A model generated the notes under the pieces. That model saw only the letters and a program-made list of their open reading frames with translations, had not been told where the DNA came from and did no database searches. A stretch of DNA of 23,759 bases. Source: JBQCDV01 sp051960855 (lineage in GTDB: Bacteria; Actinomycetota; Actinomycetes; JAJZTN01). The translations under genes were made by a program, and so were the position numbers. The number at the start of each line of letters is the position of its first letter. Positions within the stretch are counted from its first letter, which is position 1. Below are positions 15,234-22,658 of the stretch, piece by piece. The stretch lies in assembly GCA_051960855.1 (NCBI GenBank), contig JBQCDV010000208.1:1-23759 (forward strand), given 5' to 3'.

Positions 15234-16076
15234 CTACCCGGCGTGAGCGACTCCTAGCGCCGTCCGCACCAGGTCGGTCAGCTCGCCGCTGTCCCGCAGG
15301 ACCTTCGCCAGCTGGTGGTTGCCGCGGGGATAGGCCGCCACCATCGTCTCGGGCAGACCACGCAGCCGCTCGGCGTGCCCAGTGTCCTCGCGGTTGTCCG
15401 TCGCGTGCAGCACCCGCAGGCGGGTGCGGTAGGCGGGTCGGGCGCCGGCTGCCGCTACACGCCGGTCGAAGGCCTCGGTTACCCACGGCACCAGGTCGAG
15501 GGGAGCGGCGGTGTCGCTGCCGGTGCCGGTCGCGCTGCCGGTGACCGTGGCGACGGCGGCCAGCCGCTGCGAGGCGAGCCGGGCGTCACCGACCTGGGCC
15601 GTGACAGCGTCGTTCAGACCGCTGCGGGGGACGAAGGCAAGCACCTCGTCGACGGCCAGCGCCGCGCCGGCGGCGAGAGCCGCGTAGGCGCCGGAGCTGT
15701 TGCCGAGCATGACGGTGCGGCAGGGCCGCAGGCTCGCGATCTGGTCGGCAAGCCAGTCGAGCATCCCGGCGAAGCCGCCGTCGACGCCGGGCAGCCCTCG
15801 CAGGTACCAGGCCTCGTGGGTGTCGCGCAGGTGCAGTCCTGTCACCCCCGGAAGGCGGCGTCGCAGGCCCCGGAACTCGAAGCGCGCCATCGTCCCCGGG
15901 TCGGGCATGCCGCCGAAGCTGACAAGCAGCGGCGCCCCGACGACCGGCTCCTCGAGCAGGTAGTCGGCCGGAGGCGACAGCGGGACGCCCGTCGACGGTG
16001 CGGGACCGGACGAGAGGGGGTGCCTGAGCGGCAGCGGAATCCGCGGCAGCAGGACACGAGAAGGGGTGGCGCGCAC
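15234..16076 (-). CDS. Alpha/beta-hydrolase-like protein
   Basis: This 280-residue protein (GTG at 16076, with GGAG six bases upstream) has an alpha/beta-hydrolase core. A strand LLVSFGGM is followed by the block HLRDTHEAWYLRGLPG and then the nucleophile elbow MLGNSSGAYAAL (GxSxG, Ser about 127). Candidate acid and His residues lie in HATDNRED and YPRGNHQLAK near the C terminus. The AWYLRGLPG plus GNSSGAYAAL pairing is one I associate with uncharacterised hydrolases near surface-polysaccharide genes, but no such genes are here. A TTG at 16094 would add six residues and has no ribosome-binding site. It lies downstream of the 1179-aa sensor and just upstream of the S51 peptidase gene. Function unknown. 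Confidence 0.72.
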   Translation of the reverse strand: MRATPSRVLLPRIPLPLRHPLSSGPAPSTGVPLSPPADYLLEEPVVGAPLLVSFGGMPDPGTMARFEFRGLRRRLPGVTGLHLRDTHEAWYLRGLPGVDGGFAGMLDWLADQIASLRPCRTVMLGNSSGAYAALAAGAALAVDEVLAFVPRSGLNDAVTAQVGDARLASQRLAAVATVTGSATGTGSDTAAPLDLVPWVTEAFDRRVAAAGARPAYRTRLRVLHATDNREDTGHAERLRGLPETMVAAYPRGNHQLAKVLRDSGELTDLVRTALGVAHAG

Positions 16077-16105
16077 GGCGAGCTCCAGAGGCAAGACGAG
16101 GGGGT

Positions 16106-16168
16106 GGCCGTGCGGAGAACGCCGCCGTGCAGACCTAGCAAGGATACGGCGTGGAGGCCGTGCGGAGA
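16106..16168 (-). repeat. 13-bp direct repeat, 50 bp apart
   Basis: GGCCGTGCGGAGA occurs exactly at 16106-16118 and at 16156-16168 in the spacer between the 1179-aa gene stop and the hydrolase-like gene. Between them, on the minus strand, TATCCT (16146-16141) could be a -10 box for the hydrolase gene. Confidence 0.6.
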
Positions 16169-16216
16169 CCCCGACCTAGACGCCGACGGGACCCGGACCT
16201 AGACCCCGATCTAGAC
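16167..16216 (-). repeat. Three 15-bp repeats at the stop of the 1179-aa gene
   Basis: On the minus strand GTCTAGRTCSGGGTC appears three times (16216-16202, 16204-16190 and 16181-16167; the first two overlap by three bases). The first copy contains the TAG stop codon of the 1179-aa gene, so the stop region has been copied downstream. It looks like a short slippage-type duplication; a role in 3' end formation is possible but not shown. Confidence 0.6.
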
Positions 16217-19200
16217 GCGGACGACGAGCAGGGCGACGTCGTCGTCGGGACGCTCCGGCAGCAGCTGGAGGATGACGTCGCAGGCCGCGTCGACGTCGAG
16301 GTCGCCGATCGTCGCGACCACCTCGGCCAGGCGGGAGAGGCCTTCGTCGATCGACTGGCCGCGGCGCTCGACGAGGCCGTCGGTGTAGAGGATGAGCGTT
16401 GACCCGGTCTCCAGCTCCTCGACCTGCTCCACGTGGGAGCCGCGGGCACCGGCCCCGAGTAGTGGGCTGACGTGGTCGCTGTCGAGCACCCTCACCGCGC
16501 CGGTTGGCGACAGCACGAGGGGCGGAGGATGACCGGCGTTCGAGAATCGGAAGCGCAGCGGCCGGCCGGGAGCGCCTGCCGTCCCTGACGTGGCAGGGGC
16601 CGGCTCGAGGCACCCGACCAGCACGGTCGCGAGGGTGTCAACGCCGAGCGAGGCCATGACGCTCTCGGCGTCGTCGAGGGTCCGGGCTGGTCCTCGGTCC
16701 TGGGCTGCCAGGGTCCGGATGAGGGTGCGGGCCTCGCCCATCGCGGCCGCCGCCATCAGGTCGTGCCCCATCACGTCGCCGATGACGAGGAGGGTGCGGT
16801 CATCGAGGCAGAAGGTGTCGTACCAGTCGCCGCCCACCTGGGCGACCTCGGCGGCGGGGACGTAGCGCACGCCCACCGAGACGCCAGCGGAGGCGGCCGG
16901 GGGTCGCAGCAGTGAGCGCTGCAGCCCCTCCGCCACACGCCGCTGCTGCCGGTAGAGACGGGCCCGGTCGAGGACGAGGCCGGCCCGGGCGGCGATGTCG
17001 CGCAGCAGCCCGAGCTCCTCGTCGGTGAAGGCGCCACGCTCCCGGCTGTTGACGAGGGACAGCAGCCCGACGGACTGCTCCTGCCCGACCAGGGGCAGGA
17101 CGGCGATCGCCCACGTGTCCAGCTCCTCGAGCAGGCGCAGCGGCTCCGAGTCGCCGTCGAACATGTGACGCAGCACGTCCATGGAGGCGCCCTGCACCAC
17201 CTGCCCCTCGCCGTCCTCGACGGCGCGCACGACCAGACCGGCTTCCGTCATGGCGTCCAGCCGAATCTGCGCGTAGCGCTGGGCGGCCGGCCGCCTGGCC
17301 TCGTCGCGGTGCCAACCCCAGGCCTCGCCCAGTCCGCGTCGCGTGCCCGCGTGGCGGTCGTCTCCGACCAGCGTGACGACGCACCAGTCGGCGAGCCCGG
17401 GAACGACGATGCGGGCCAGCGCCTCCATCGCCTCCTGCGGGTCGAGCGTGCGGGCGAGGGCCTCGCTGACCCTGGCGAGCAGGCCGGCTCGGTCGATGGC
17501 TTGCTGCGCGAGGTCCTGTGCGCGGCGACGGTCGGTGACGTCGAGGAAGTAGACCGACAGTCCGTCGGGACTGGGCCAGGCCCGGATCTCATACCAGGCG
17601 TTGAGTGGCTCGGGGTAGTAAGCATCGAAGGCGACCGGGTCGCCCGTCGCGGCCGCGCGCCGGTAGTGCGTCTCGAAGTCCGTGCCGACGGCGAGCGGGA
17701 ACTCCTCCCACACATTGCGTCCGAGCAGCTCCTCCCGCGAGCGGCCGAGCACCCGCTCCGCCTCGCTGTTGAGGAACGTGAAGTGCCAGTCGCGGTCGAG
17801 GAAGAAGAAGGCGGTGCTCAGCGAGTCCATCGCGCGCGCCACGCGAGTCTCGCTGTCACGGCGGGCCGTCGTGTCCTGGACGGCACCGATCATCCGCACC
17901 GGAGTGCCGTCGTGCCCGAGGACGACGCGTCCGCGGGCGGTGTACCAGTGGCGCGTGCCGTCCAGCAGCTCGGAGCGGTACTCCGTCTCGAAGTCCCCGC
18001 GCTCCTCGATGGCGCGCTCGAGCACCGCGCGGACCCGCTCGGCATCCGCCGGATGGACGAACTTCCAGAAGTCCTCGATGGCCTGCGGCTGCTCGCTGCG
18101 GTCCAGGCCGAACAGCGCCACCAGCTCGTCGTCCCACGCCAGCTGCCCTGTCACCAGGTCCCAGATATAGGTGCCGACTCCTGCAGCCTTGACGGCGAGC
18201 TCGCGGGCGACGCGGTCTGCCTCGACACGGTCCTCGGCCAGCGCCCGCTCGATGGCCTGGGCGAGACCGTCGGCGATCGCGGTCACGAAGCCCCGCTGGG
18301 CCTCGAAGTCGATGACACCGGCTCGGAAGGCGACCGCCAGGACGCCCAGCAGCCGGTCGGCCACGCGCAGCGGCACGATGTGCATCGCCCGCTCGCTGAG
18401 GGGGATGTCGACCCGCTCGAGTGCCGGCAGGTCCTCGTACAGGTCGGCCATGCTGCGGGCGTGCAGCGGGTGACCGGTGCGGGCGACGTGAGCGGCCGGG
18501 AGCGCTCCCTGCAGTGAGATCTCGGTGAAGTGGGCGGCCACAGGATCGCCGCGGTAGGCGAGAGAGGTCAGGGCGGTGTCGGAGGTCAGCAGCAGGACCC
18601 GCGCGCTGACGACGCCCTCGTGCCCGTAGACCGCGTCGGCGACGAGGTCGGCCATCTGTTGAGGTGTCCGCGCCTCGGCCAGGCCACGGGCCAGGGTCTG
18701 CAACAGCTGCAGCCGCGTCTGGGCGTCGACCAGCTCAGCCAGCTCGTCGACCTGTGCGGCGAGCACCTGCGGAAACGGCGGAGGGGGCGGCGCGGTCTCG
18801 CCGCGAGCGAGGGCATGCAGCTGGTCGATCAGAGCGGTGAGGTACCAGCGCCGGAAGGCCCGGTGACTGGGACGGGGGGCCATCGTCAGCATGCGTCCCG
18901 CCCGCGACTGCCGGTCGATCTCGTCGAGCGCGTCGAGGTAGCGCTGCCCAGCCTCGGCCGCCGACAGGGGAAGCCGCAGAGTCAGACGGGTGACGCCCTC
19001 GCCGTGGTGGGCGGCCTCGAGCGCCTGCCGCTTGATCTCGGTCCTCGCGACAGCGAAGTCCTCGGTGACTGCCTGGACCAGTGCCTGCAGTGCCGGAGAC
19101 AGCCGCTCGCCGTCGCTGACGGCGGCGCCCGAGACCAGCTTGAGCTCGCGGACCACGTCGTCGATGTGACTCTTGGCCTCCAGCAGCAGCTCCGTCGGCA

Positions 19201-19750
19201 CGGCGCCAAGCCGGACGGTGTGCAGGCCGTCGGACCCGAACGCCGCAGCGTCGGCCGGGGCAGCGTCGTCGGCCCACGCGAGCAACAGCCGCTCGACGTT
19301 GTCCTGGTGCTCGATGGTGTCCAGGTGCTTGGTGTGGTCCGCGTTGTCAGGTGCGCCGGAAGCGAGGTCGCGACCCGGGGAGACGTCGTCGAGCTCGGCC
19401 CAGACCGTCTTGCCACCGCCGGGCAGCGGGTCGACGCCCCACCGCTGACAGAGGGCGGTGACGAGGGTGAAGCCGCGACCCGTCATCGCCTCGACGTTCT
19501 CCCGCGGCCGGACCGGGACGCCCTCGCCGGCGTCGCTGACCTCGAGGCGCACCCCGTGGGGGATGGCGCGGATGCGGACGTTCACCGGCGGGTGCCCGTG
19601 AAGGCAGGCGTTGGACGTGAGTTCGGCGATGACCAGCTCGGCGTCGTCGCGCGCCCCCGCGGGCAGGTCGGTGCGCTCGCGGACGAGTCGCCGAGCGCGG
19701 GGGACGGCGTCGGGGGACGCGTCCAGCGTCAGCTCCTCGACGTGCCGCAC
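16211..19750 (-). CDS. Multidomain RsbW-like ATPase / GAF / PAS / SpoIIE phosphatase
   Basis: This 1179-residue cytoplasmic signalling protein has these domains in order. RsbW-type ATPase, 1-122 (AELTSNACLHG with Glu43 and Asn47, GRGFTLVTALC, GKTVWAEL). The unassigned helical module, about 177-360, shared with the 979-aa protein. GAF, about 355-505. PAS with PAC, about 515-630 (HWYTARGRVV then GAVQDTTAR). A second PAS, about 636-745. A second GAF, about 755-930. SpoIIE/PP2C phosphatase, about 955-1179, with GGDWYD (Asp975), GDVMGH (Asp992), SNAGHPPPL, YTDGL (Asp1124) and a final PDDDVALLVV. The kinase-like and phosphatase domains can act in opposition on a STAS-type anti-anti-sigma factor under control of PAS/GAF ligands. 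The GTG has GGGGAG five bases upstream. It is divergent from the ZIP gene. Confidence 0.93.
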   Translation of the reverse strand: MRHVEELTLDASPDAVPRARRLVRERTDLPAGARDDAELVIAELTSNACLHGHPPVNVRIRAIPHGVRLEVSDAGEGVPVRPRENVEAMTGRGFTLVTALCQRWGVDPLPGGGKTVWAELDDVSPGRDLASGAPDNADHTKHLDTIEHQDNVERLLLAWADDAAPADAAAFGSDGLHTVRLGAVPTELLLEAKSHIDDVVRELKLVSGAAVSDGERLSPALQALVQAVTEDFAVARTEIKRQALEAAHHGEGVTRLTLRLPLSAAEAGQRYLDALDEIDRQSRAGRMLTMAPRPSHRAFRRWYLTALIDQLHALARGETAPPPPPFPQVLAAQVDELAELVDAQTRLQLLQTLARGLAEARTPQQMADLVADAVYGHEGVVSARVLLLTSDTALTSLAYRGDPVAAHFTEISLQGALPAAHVARTGHPLHARSMADLYEDLPALERVDIPLSERAMHIVPLRVADRLLGVLAVAFRAGVIDFEAQRGFVTAIADGLAQAIERALAEDRVEADRVARELAVKAAGVGTYIWDLVTGQLAWDDELVALFGLDRSEQPQAIEDFWKFVHPADAERVRAVLERAIEERGDFETEYRSELLDGTRHWYTARGRVVLGHDGTPVRMIGAVQDTTARRDSETRVARAMDSLSTAFFFLDRDWHFTFLNSEAERVLGRSREELLGRNVWEEFPLAVGTDFETHYRRAAATGDPVAFDAYYPEPLNAWYEIRAWPSPDGLSVYFLDVTDRRRAQDLAQQAIDRAGLLARVSEALARTLDPQEAMEALARIVVPGLADWCVVTLVGDDRHAGTRRGLGEAWGWHRDEARRPAAQRYAQIRLDAMTEAGLVVRAVEDGEGQVVQGASMDVLRHMFDGDSEPLRLLEELDTWAIAVLPLVGQEQSVGLLSLVNSRERGAFTDEELGLLRDIAARAGLVLDRARLYRQQRRVAEGLQRSLLRPPAASAGVSVGVRYVPAAEVAQVGGDWYDTFCLDDRTLLVIGDVMGHDLMAAAAMGEARTLIRTLAAQDRGPARTLDDAESVMASLGVDTLATVLVGCLEPAPATSGTAGAPGRPLRFRFSNAGHPPPLVLSPTGAVRVLDSDHVSPLLGAGARGSHVEQVEELETGSTLILYTDGLVERRGQSIDEGLSRLAEVVATIGDLDVDAACDVILQLLPERPDDDVALLVVRV

Positions 19751-19858
19751 CGAACTCCCCTCGCCCGTCGCCCCGCCATTTCCGCCTCATCATGCCGCGT
19801 GAGGCCACCAGCAGCGCGCGCGAGGAGCAAGATCGACGATGCCACGAGCAAAGCGAGA

Positions 19859-19880
19859 ATCGGAATCGCTCCGATACCAT
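19859..19880 (+). promoter_or_regulatory. Palindrome overlapping a -10 box of the ZIP-fur operon
   Basis: ATCGGA (19859-19864) and TCCGAT (19870-19875) form a perfect 6-bp inverted repeat around ATCGC. The last T of the palindrome is the first base of TACCAT (19875-19880), a TAnnnT box exactly six bases before the ATG at 19887. A repressor bound here would block the promoter. The Fur-family product of the second gene in this operon is the natural candidate. The site does not closely match the AT-rich Zur boxes I know from Streptomyces. A second repeat, GCCTCA (19784-19789) / TGAGGC (19800-19805), lies nearer the divergent 1179-aa gene. Confidence 0.45.
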
Positions 19881-19886
19881 CGCGTC

Positions 19887-20612
19887 ATGCCTGTGGTCCT
19901 CGCCCTCGTGACGGTCGCCTCGACTGCGGCCGGCGGCGTCTTCGCCCTCCGGTACCAGCGGTGGCTGCACCTGATCCTCGGCCTCACGGGTGGGGTCGTG
20001 CTGGGAGTGGTCGGCTTCGACCTGCTGCCGGAGCTGTTCGACCTCACGTCCACGACGGGAATCGAGCCGCGGCTCGTCATGGTCGCCTTCGTCGCGGCGT
20101 TCCTCGCCTTTCACATCGCCGAGAAGCTCCTCGTCACCCATCACGCCGGTCCCGAGCACGCCGACCACGCCGCCGGGCAGCGGGTGGGGCTGCTGTCGGC
20201 TCTGGCGCTGTGCGGCCACAGCGCGGCGGACGGCCTGGCGATCGGGCTCGCCTACCAGGTCGACGCCACTGTCGGGCTCGCGGTGGGGCTGGCGATCATC
20301 GGGCACGACTTCGCCGACGGGCTCAACACCGTGACGCTGACTCTGGCCTCGGGCAACTCCCGTCGGCGGGCGATCGTGCTGCTGATGGCGGACATGCTCG
20401 CCCCCGTCGTCGGGGCGCTGGTGTCGCTCCTGATTCGGCTGCCCGACACCGCGCTGCTCTTCTATCTGGCCTGCTTCACCGGACTGCTCCTCTACATCGG
20501 CGCTTCGCAGGTCCTGCCGCAGGCCCACCAGCCGCGTCCGTCACGGCCCGCGCTGCTGCTGACGATCGCCGGCGCAGGGCTGATGTACGTGATCACAGGG
20601 GCGCTGGCATGA
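19887..20612 (+). CDS. ZIP-family divalent metal transporter
   Basis: This 241-residue membrane protein has about eight hydrophobic segments. Two carry the ZIP metal-site motifs: HSAADGLAIG (111-120) and HDFADGLNTV (140-149), variants of the family's HNxxDG and HExPEG. A His-rich loop (HHAGPEHADH, 85-94) precedes the fourth segment, as in many ZIP proteins. The family moves zinc, iron or manganese into the cytoplasm. The ATG at 19887 is preferred over upstream in-frame starts because the first helix begins there and a -10 box lies six bases upstream; there is no ribosome-binding site, so a leaderless mRNA is likely. The stop overlaps the Fur-family gene (ATGA). Zinc is the best guess for the metal given this partner. 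Confidence 0.9.
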   Translation: MPVVLALVTVASTAAGGVFALRYQRWLHLILGLTGGVVLGVVGFDLLPELFDLTSTTGIEPRLVMVAFVAAFLAFHIAEKLLVTHHAGPEHADHAAGQRVGLLSALALCGHSAADGLAIGLAYQVDATVGLAVGLAIIGHDFADGLNTVTLTLASGNSRRRAIVLLMADMLAPVVGALVSLLIRLPDTALLFYLACFTGLLLYIGASQVLPQAHQPRPSRPALLLTIAGAGLMYVITGALA

Positions 20613-20983
20613 CCCACGTGCCCGGCGCGGTCCAGGACGTCCTTGTCGCCCAGCGGCGGTTCCTCACGGCCGCGGAGGTCCAGGCGGCCCTTGCCACGCG
20701 AGGGCAGGCCGCCGCCACGAGCAGCGTCTACAGAGTCTTGACGCGGCTGGCCGACGCTGGTCAGGTGGACAAGGTGCTCGGCGAGGACGGGCAGACCCGC
20801 TACCGCGCCTGCGTCGCCGACGACCACCACCACCACCTGCTGTGCCGCAGCTGCGGGGCCACCGAGGAGCTGGTCCACCCCGACCTGGAGGCGTGGGCGC
20901 AGCGGACCGCTGCTGAGCACGGCTTCGCGCTCGAGACAGACGTCCTCGAGCTGATCGGCTTGTGCAGATCCTGCCGTCGCTGA
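20609..20983 (+). CDS. Fur/Zur-family metalloregulator
   Basis: This 124-residue protein has a winged-helix N-terminal half (about 1-68, with the recognition-helix text ATSSVYRVLTRLADAGQVDKV). The dimerisation half follows: DDHHHHLLCRSCG (71-83), ELVHPDLEAWAQ (87-98), HGF (104-106) and CRSCRR at the end. The two CxxC pairs (Cys79/Cys82 and Cys119/Cys122) build the structural zinc site of Fur-family proteins, and the His cluster at 73-76 provides sensing ligands. It is 4-bp coupled to the ZIP gene, which favours a Zur-type (zinc) role and autoregulation through the palindrome at 19859-19875. It is short for a Fur protein but complete. A 5-bp hairpin (20980-20992) spans its stop codon. Confidence 0.9.
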   Translation: MTHVPGAVQDVLVAQRRFLTAAEVQAALATRGQAAATSSVYRVLTRLADAGQVDKVLGEDGQTRYRACVADDHHHHLLCRSCGATEELVHPDLEAWAQRTAAEHGFALETDVLELIGLCRSCRR

Positions 20984-20998
20984 CTCTGTCAGTCCCTC

Positions 20999-21020
20999 CT
21001 CCTACCGTGCTCCTACCGTG
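20999..21020 (+). repeat. Tandem 11-bp repeat carrying two -10-like boxes
   Basis: CTCCTACCGTG is repeated exactly at 20999-21009 and 21010-21020, in the 67-bp gap upstream of the SprT-like gene. Each copy holds TACCGT (21003-21008 and 21014-21019), a TAnnnT-type -10 box. The second would give a leader of about 25 bases before the GTG at 21051, with its GGGGAG site. Confidence 0.55.
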
Positions 21021-21050
21021 CCCGGCACAGCCGCTCGAGGGGAGACAGTC

Positions 21051-21758
21051 GTGAACCATGCCGCCGCCTACGACATGGGGCGCCGCCTGCTGGACCAGCA
21101 CGGTCTGCAGCAGTGGCACCTAACGTTCGACCGCGCCAAGCGGCGAGCAGGTGTCTGCCGGTTCCGCGACACCACCATCAGCCTCAGCCGGCATGCCGTG
21201 GGCCTGCAGACCGAGGAGCAGGTGCGCGAGACCGTGCTGCACGAGATCGCGCACGCCAAGGCCGGTCCCGGTGCGGGACACGGGCCGGTCTGGAAGCGGA
21301 TGGCCGTGGCCGTCGGTGCCGAGCCGGTGCGGTGCCTGCCACCCGATGTTCCGATGCCCGACGGCGACCTGGTCGGGACGTGCGCCGCAGGCCACCAGAT
21401 CACGCGCCACCGCCGCCCGTCTCGCGTGCTGCTGTGCACCGGCTGTCGAGGCGACGTTCGGGGGCGGGTGTTCGAGTGGACGTACCTGGGCGCTCCCGTC
21501 CCGATGCTGGCGTCCTACAACGCCGAGCTCGCTCTGCTCGAGTCCGGGCCGCCGACCCTCCAGCGGCTTGTGGACGTGGGGGGTCTCGCCGTCGGGTGCC
21601 GCGTGGTGCTGCGCGGACCCGAGTGCGGTCGATGGGCCGGACGGCAGGGTGTCATCGCCAAGGTCAACCGCACGCGCTACGTGGTGCAGCTGCCTGAGGG
21701 TCGCGTCATCGTGCCGTTCCCCCTCGTCGAGCCGGTCGGGGATCGCCGAGTCGGCTGA
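21051..21758 (+). CDS. SprT-like zinc metalloprotease-fold protein with C-terminal beta domain
   Basis: This 235-residue protein has a SprT-like core with the zinc-protease helix VLHEIAHAKAG (62-72; His64, Glu65, His68) and a downstream HGPVWKRMA (77-85; His77 as third ligand). A Cys/His region follows (Cys111, His115, Cys129, Cys132), as in the zinc ribbon of SprT proteins. The last 55 residues (about 180-228) alternate hydrophobic strands and turns (VGCRVVLRG, RQGVIAKVNRTRYVVQLPEGR) and look like a KOW/SH3-type beta barrel. SprT relatives in eukaryotes (Spartan) cut DNA-protein crosslinks; bacterial roles are poorly known. The start at 21051 has GGGGAG eight bases upstream; an in-frame GTG at 21018 lies in the tandem repeat and is less likely. 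Confidence 0.82.
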   Translation: MNHAAAYDMGRRLLDQHGLQQWHLTFDRAKRRAGVCRFRDTTISLSRHAVGLQTEEQVRETVLHEIAHAKAGPGAGHGPVWKRMAVAVGAEPVRCLPPDVPMPDGDLVGTCAAGHQITRHRRPSRVLLCTGCRGDVRGRVFEWTYLGAPVPMLASYNAELALLESGPPTLQRLVDVGGLAVGCRVVLRGPECGRWAGRQGVIAKVNRTRYVVQLPEGRVIVPFPLVEPVGDRRVG

Positions 21759-21774
21759 GGCAGACTCCAGGCTT

Positions 21775-22575
21775 GTGCCTCCCGACGCTGCGCCCAGTGC
21801 TGATCCTCACCCCGATGCCGGGTTGCCGCCCTCCCGGGGAGTGCTGGTGACGGGTGCGTCGCGCGGCATCGGCGCGGCGATCGCTGCGGCGTTCGCCGAT
21901 CGAGGCGACCGGGTCGCCGTCCACTACTCCGGCAGCCGTGGTCGTGCCGAGGCGGTCCTCGACTCGCTGCCGGGCAAGGGGCACACCGTCGTCCAGGCAG
22001 ACCTGCGGGACGCGGAAGCCGTGCAGCGGATGGTCGAGACCGCGGCGGACGCGCTGGGGGACATCACCGTCCTCGTCAACAATGCGGGCGTCTTCCTCGA
22101 CCACGCTCTCCCGGCCACGGACTACAAGACGTGGCAGCGCGCCTGGTCGGACACCCTCGGGGTCAACCTCGTTGGTGCCGCCAACGTCACCTACTGCGCC
22201 CTGCGGTACATGCCGCGCGACGGCTCCGGGCGCATCGTGAACGTCGGGTCCCGCGGCGCCGTGTGGGGTGAGCCGGACCACCCCGCCTACGGTGCGAGCA
22301 AGGCAGGCCTCGCCGCCCTCGGGCAGTCCCTCGCCCGGGCGCTCGGCAGTGAGGGCATTGCGGTGACCACGGTGGCGCCCGGCTTCGTCGAGACGGAGAT
22401 GGCGGCGGAGGCGCTGACCGGGGAGGCCGGCGAGCGGCGTCGTGCCGAGAGCCCGTTCCATCGCGTCGCGACGCCGGAGGAGATCGCCGCCGCCGTCCTC
22501 TACCTCGCCTCCCCGGAAGCCCAGTGGGCCTCGGGCGCCGTCCTTGACCTGAACGGCGCGTCCTACCTGCGGTGA
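21775..22575 (+). CDS. FabG-like SDR oxidoreductase
   Basis: This 266-residue classical SDR has every canonical motif: TGASRGIG (26-33), NNAG (102-105), Asn131, Ser159, Tyr172 and Lys176 (YGASK), and APGFVETEM (201-209). VAVHYSGSRGRAE (47-59) at the cofactor-selecting position suggests NADPH. This is the pattern of 3-oxoacyl-ACP reductase (FabG) relatives; a housekeeping fabG is normally within a fatty-acid cluster, so a secondary reductase is more likely. The first 20 residues are a Pro/Asp-rich extension. The GTG at 21775 is the only reasonable in-frame start ahead of the Rossmann motif. It has no clear ribosome-binding site; CAGACT (21761-21766) may be a -10 box. It follows the SprT-like gene by 16 bp. 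Confidence 0.9.
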   Translation: MPPDAAPSADPHPDAGLPPSRGVLVTGASRGIGAAIAAAFADRGDRVAVHYSGSRGRAEAVLDSLPGKGHTVVQADLRDAEAVQRMVETAADALGDITVLVNNAGVFLDHALPATDYKTWQRAWSDTLGVNLVGAANVTYCALRYMPRDGSGRIVNVGSRGAVWGEPDHPAYGASKAGLAALGQSLARALGSEGIAVTTVAPGFVETEMAAEALTGEAGERRRAESPFHRVATPEEIAAAVLYLASPEAQWASGAVLDLNGASYLR

Positions 22576-22601
22576 GTCGCGAGGCGACCGCGAGACGCCG
22601 A

Positions 22602-22632
22602 TTGCGGGCTGGGTCCCGTCGTTAGGTATGCT
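22602..22632 (+). promoter_or_regulatory. Candidate tRNA-Arg promoter
   Basis: TTGCGG (22602-22607) and TATGCT (22627-22632) are separated by 19 bp and lie 26 bp before the tRNA, a normal distance for a short 5' leader. A small hairpin, GTCGC (22576-22580) / GCGAC (22584-22588), directly after the SDR stop may separate the two transcripts. Confidence 0.4.
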
Positions 22633-22658
22633 CCTACCCGTTCACTTCACGTGGACGT

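Noticed and set aside
18530..20608. In-frame extension of the Fur-family gene to 817 residues
   Set aside because: It is antisense to the 1179-aa sensor and out of frame over the ZIP gene. The Fur fold starts at the ATGA overlap at 20609.
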